Shown here piece by piece: positions 61,364-64,000 of a stretch of 64,000 nucleotides of DNA (position 1 is the stretch's first letter; every line of letters begins with the position of its first letter). The notes under the pieces are model-generated. The model searched no databases. It was not told where the DNA came from and saw nothing but the letters and a program-made list of their open reading frames with translations. Position numbers and translations under genes: made by a program. Location: contig DATGLV010000014.1 of NCBI GenBank assembly GCA_035293945.1, positions 1 through 64,000 of the forward strand. The letters run 5' to 3'. The stretch is from VAZQ01 sp035293945. Its GTDB lineage: Bacteria; Pseudomonadota; Alphaproteobacteria; Rhizobiales; Xanthobacteraceae.

Positions 61364-62863
61364 TTAACGCGGATGCGCTGCAAACAGCTCGCCGTAGAGC
61401 TTGGGGAATTGCTCCGGCAGATCCTCGGAAATGAGGCCGGGGCCGGCCAGTCGGCCAGCCTCACCGTGCAGCCAGACTGCGGCCGCAGCCGCCTCGAAGC
61501 CCGGCACGCCTTGTGCCAAGAGGCCGGCGATCAAGCCGCCCAGCACATCGCCCGAGCCCGCGGTTGCGAGCCAAGGCGGCGCGTTCTCGGCAATTGCCGC
61601 CCGGCCATCCGGGGCGGCGACGACGGTGTCCGGCCCCTTGAGGAGCACGATGGCGCCCGCTTCTGCGGCCGCATGGCGCGCCTGCTCCAGCTTCGATCCA
61701 GCCAGAGAAAACCCGGGCAAGGCGTGGAAAAGGCGACTGAACTCGCCCGCGTGCGGTGTCAAGACCGTGGTCGCGTCCGGGTGCGCCCGGACCGCCGACA
61801 GCAGCGCCTGCGGCTCATCCGCAAAGCTCGTCAGCGCGTCTGCGTCCAGCACCACGGCGCAATCTGCGGCGAGTGCTGCGCGGACCATATCCTGCATTTC
61901 GGGCCCGACGCCGCCGCCCGGCCCCAATACGACGACGTTTCGCCGTGGATCGGACATGAAGGCGCGGAACTCCTCGGCGCCGTCGACGGGCCGAACCATG
62001 ACCGCGAGGCTTGCCGCAGCGTTCACCGCAAGAGCCGCCCGCGGGGATGCGATCGTCACAAGGCCGGCGCCGCCACGTAGCGCGCCGCGAGCGGCCAAGC
62101 GCGCCGCACCGGTCGAAGATATTCCACCGGAAACCACCACTGCATGGCCGCGGCCATATTTGTGGCCGTCCACGCGGGGAACGGGAAAGTGGTGCATCCA
62201 CAGATTCGGAGCATTGAGGAAAGTCTTCGGCTTGATGGCAGCCAACGCGCTTGCGTCGATGCCGATGTCGGCGATGTGCACGAGGCCGCAGTGAAGGCGG
62301 CCTGGCAAAAGGACATGGCCGGTCTTGCGGCGGAAGAACGTCACCGTCTCGCCTGCCCTGACCGCGAGCCCCTGGACATCGCCGCTGGTTCCGTTGATGC
62401 CGCTGGGCAGGTCGACGGCATATATTTTCGCCGCCGAGGCGTTCATCGCCTCGATCATCGCACGGGCAGCGCCTTCGACCGGGCGATCGAGTCCGGCCCC
62501 GAACAACGCATCGACAATGGCGCCGGCTCCCGCCAAGGCACCGGGGCTCGCGGATTCGACCTCGCCATGCCAGCGCCCGGCCGCAACCCCGGCATCGCCC
62601 TTCAGACGCGAGGCATCGCCAACAAGAAGCAGGCGCACCCGATAGCCGCGCTCCTTCAGAATTCGCGCTGCGACAAATCCGTCCCCGCCATTGTTGCCCG
62701 GCCCGGCGACCACGGTCACCGGAACCGCCGCGGAGTGTGCCGCCGATACGGCATCGGCGACCGCCCTGCCCGCATTATCCATGAGCTCGATACCTGGCGT
62801 CCCGCCGGCAATGGTAAGGCGATCGGCTTCGGCCATCTCCGCGGTGGTGAGGAGCTCGATCAT
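61364..62863 (-). CDS. nnr: Bifunctional NAD(P)HX epimerase / ADP-dependent NAD(P)HX dehydratase
   Basis: 499 aa repair enzyme for hydrated NAD(P)H. The N-terminal epimerase (YjeF_N, ~1-210) has TVVAGPGNNGGDGFVAARIL and VDLPSGINGTSG. The C-terminal ribokinase-like dehydratase (~220-499) has VLTPHAGEFSRLF, VLLKGPDTVVA and the catalytic GSGDVLGGLIAGLLAQG. Fused as in E. coli Nnr (formerly YjeF). Divergent from glnB. Confidence 0.96.
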   Translation of the reverse strand: MIELLTTAEMAEADRLTIAGGTPGIELMDNAGRAVADAVSAAHSAAVPVTVVAGPGNNGGDGFVAARILKERGYRVRLLLVGDASRLKGDAGVAAGRWHGEVESASPGALAGAGAIVDALFGAGLDRPVEGAARAMIEAMNASAAKIYAVDLPSGINGTSGDVQGLAVRAGETVTFFRRKTGHVLLPGRLHCGLVHIADIGIDASALAAIKPKTFLNAPNLWMHHFPVPRVDGHKYGRGHAVVVSGGISSTGAARLAARGALRGGAGLVTIASPRAALAVNAAASLAVMVRPVDGAEEFRAFMSDPRRNVVVLGPGGGVGPEMQDMVRAALAADCAVVLDADALTSFADEPQALLSAVRAHPDATTVLTPHAGEFSRLFHALPGFSLAGSKLEQARHAAAEAGAIVLLKGPDTVVAAPDGRAAIAENAPPWLATAGSGDVLGGLIAGLLAQGVPGFEAAAAAVWLHGEAGRLAGPGLISEDLPEQFPKLYGELFAAHPR

Positions 62864-63065
62864 GGGCTGGCGAGACTATCGGCGCGGCCGCGTAGCCACA
62901 ATTGCCGGGTGGCTTTCAGCTCGCTCCCAATTAGTTCAACCCCGCGTGCATACAAAAAAGGCTGATTGATTAAATTATGATCAATAACTATCAAGGGCCT
63001 CTAAGGGCGCCGCCCATAATTTGACTTAGTTGCTGAAACAAAAGGATTTTTCGCAATCCGCAGGC

Positions 63066-63083
63066 TTGGCACGGAGCCTGCTA
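63066..63083 (+). promoter_or_regulatory. Sigma-54 promoter of glnB-glnA
   Basis: TTGGCACGGAGCCTGCTA has the invariant GG (63068-63069) and GC (63080-63081) exactly 10 bp apart, and matches TGGCACG-N4-TTGCW except for one T to C. It lies 60 bp ahead of glnB. This fits RpoN/NtrC nitrogen control. Clear NtrC sites were not seen upstream, only an AT-rich stretch near 62960-63000. Confidence 0.8.
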
Positions 63084-63141
63084 ACCGCTAGCGCGGCTCA
63101 GCCGGAAGCTGCTAGCCGGCGGGCCGGGGAGACGTCACAAG

Positions 63142-63480
63142 ATGAAGAAGATCGAGGCCATCATCAAGCCGTTCAAACTCGACGAGGTAAAGGAGGCCCT
63201 GCAAGACGTTGGGCTACAAGGCATTACCGTGACCGAGGCCAAGGGGTTCGGCCGGCAGAAGGGACATACCGAGCTATATCGGGGCGCGGAATATGTCGTT
63301 GACTTCCTGCCCAAGGTGAAGATCGAAGTTGTCCTGGCCGACGACATGGCCGACAAAGCCATTGATGCCATCCGCCGTTCCGCCCAAACGGGACGCATCG
63401 GGGACGGAAAAATCTTCGTCTCCAATATTGAGGAAGCCATCCGGATTAGAACGGGGGAATCCGGGCTGGATGCCATCTGA
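63142..63480 (+). CDS. glnB: Nitrogen regulatory protein P-II
   Basis: 112 aa trimeric signal protein that integrates 2-oxoglutarate, ATP/ADP and glutamine status. MKKIEAIIKPFKLDEVKEAL is the family start. Uridylylation Tyr51 is in the T-loop (HTELYRGAEYVVDF). The C-loop motif TGRIGDGKIFV is present. No amtB next to it, and glnA follows after 61 bp, which marks it as GlnB and not GlnK. Confidence 0.97.
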   Translation: MKKIEAIIKPFKLDEVKEALQDVGLQGITVTEAKGFGRQKGHTELYRGAEYVVDFLPKVKIEVVLADDMADKAIDAIRRSAQTGRIGDGKIFVSNIEEAIRIRTGESGLDAI

Positions 63481-63541
63481 AACGCTGGTCCCGTGGGATC
63501 GCCGAACGAGTCATCCTGTTGTTCAGAAAGGGAAGGAATTC

Positions 63542-64000
63542 ATGACTACGGCTAAAGACGCCTTGAAGATGATCAAGGACAACGACGTCAAATACGCAGA
63601 CTTTCGTTTCACGGATCCGCGTGGCAAATGGCAGCACGTCACCTTCGACGTATCCCTCATCGGAGAGGAGACTTTTTCGGAAGGGCAGATGTTCGACGGC
63701 TCCTCGATCGCGGGCTGGAAGGCGATCAACGAGTCCGACATGTGCCTGATGCCGGACCCGGCTTCCGCCACCATCGATCCGTTCTTTGCCGAGACCACCA
63801 TGGTGCTTGTTTGCGATGTGCTCGAGCCGACGACCGGCGAGCCCTACAACCGCGATCCGCGCGGCATCGCCAAGAAGGCGGAGGCGATGGTCAAATCGTC
63901 GGGTGTAGGCGACACGATATTCTTCGGTCCGGAGGCCGAATTCTTCGTGTTCGACGACGTCAAGTACAAGGCCGATCCTTACAACACCGGCTTCAAGCTC
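63542..64000 (+). CDS. glnA: Glutamine synthetase type I (5' part, cut by window end)
   Basis: 153 codons seen from ATG 63542 (AAGGAA 4 bases ahead); continues beyond the window. MKIDG-type GSI start (DALKMIKDNDVKYADFRFTD), then GQMFDGSSIAGWKAINESDM (substrate loop) and GPEAEFFVFDDV with metal-ligand Glu. Forms the ammonium-assimilation pair with glnB under the sigma-54 promoter. Confidence 0.96.
   Translation, partial: MTTAKDALKMIKDNDVKYADFRFTDPRGKWQHVTFDVSLIGEETFSEGQMFDGSSIAGWKAINESDMCLMPDPASATIDPFFAETTMVLVCDVLEPTTGEPYNRDPRGIAKKAEAMVKSSGVGDTIFFGPEAEFFVFDDVKYKADPYNTGFKL

Overview
The window is an ordinary-looking chromosomal segment of a GC-rich alphaproteobacterium. The order Hyphomicrobiales (Rhizobiales) is most likely, from a Bradyrhizobium/Xanthobacteraceae-type lineage. 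The grounds are the gene order (rpsB-tsf-pyrH-frr-cdsA-dxr-rseP-bamA; dnaE; lolD-lolC-proS-DUF1467-mce-rnj-birA-nuoN...A; HU/lon/clpX/clpP/tig; glnB-glnA), the C-terminal extension on ribosomal protein S2, the short ProS without an editing insert, and a family of intergenic palindromes typical of this order. The genus is inference; no rRNA gene is present.

Layout. 1-0.25 kb: the 5' end of an IS630-like transposase and a long inverted repeat. 0.3-9.9 kb: a minus-strand translation and envelope block (bamA, rseP, dxr, cdsA, frr, pyrH, tsf, rpsB) in which uppS is missing from its usual place between frr and cdsA. 10-15.1 kb: two exported proteins and dnaE. 15.2-17.7 kb: a complete IS1595-family insertion sequence with 24-bp terminal inverted repeats and a perfect 8-bp target duplication. 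It carries a HEPN-like passenger gene and sits exactly between a LexA-box promoter and a 32-codon membrane peptide gene. 17.7-26.3 kb: small conserved genes, the Lol transporter, proS, methylmalonyl-CoA epimerase, RNase J and biotin ligase. 26.3-41 kb: a full 14-gene complex I operon (nuoA-N) with one extra small membrane gene between nuoH and nuoI. 41.5-50.6 kb: an accessory block with a fused TctA-TctB permease, two tandem secreted proteins (carboxypeptidase-regulatory-like fold, CXXCH haem site and Vgb-like propeller), a TctC binding protein and a UbiD-family decarboxylase. 50.8-54.3 kb: a small peptide ORF, a Sel1 protein, tRNA-Asp, HU, a periplasmic ClpP-like protein and tRNA-Val. 54.4-61 kb: lon, clpX, clpP, tig. 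61-64 kb: tRNA-Leu, bifunctional NAD(P)HX repair enzyme, then glnB and the start of glnA behind a sigma-54 promoter.

Most interesting. (1) The IS1595 element has landed in the Shine-Dalgarno region of a tiny membrane-peptide gene. A promoter with an alphaproteobacterial LexA box (GTTC-N7-GTTC) in its spacer used to serve that gene. The promoter now reads straight into the HEPN-like passenger gene, so an SOS promoter may have been captured by a putative ribonuclease/defence-type gene. (2) The TctAB/TctC + UbiD + tandem haem/propeller block looks like an undescribed uptake-and-decarboxylation module. (3) HU is preceded by three iterated AAAACCCGC-nn-TTTT motifs at near-helical spacing.
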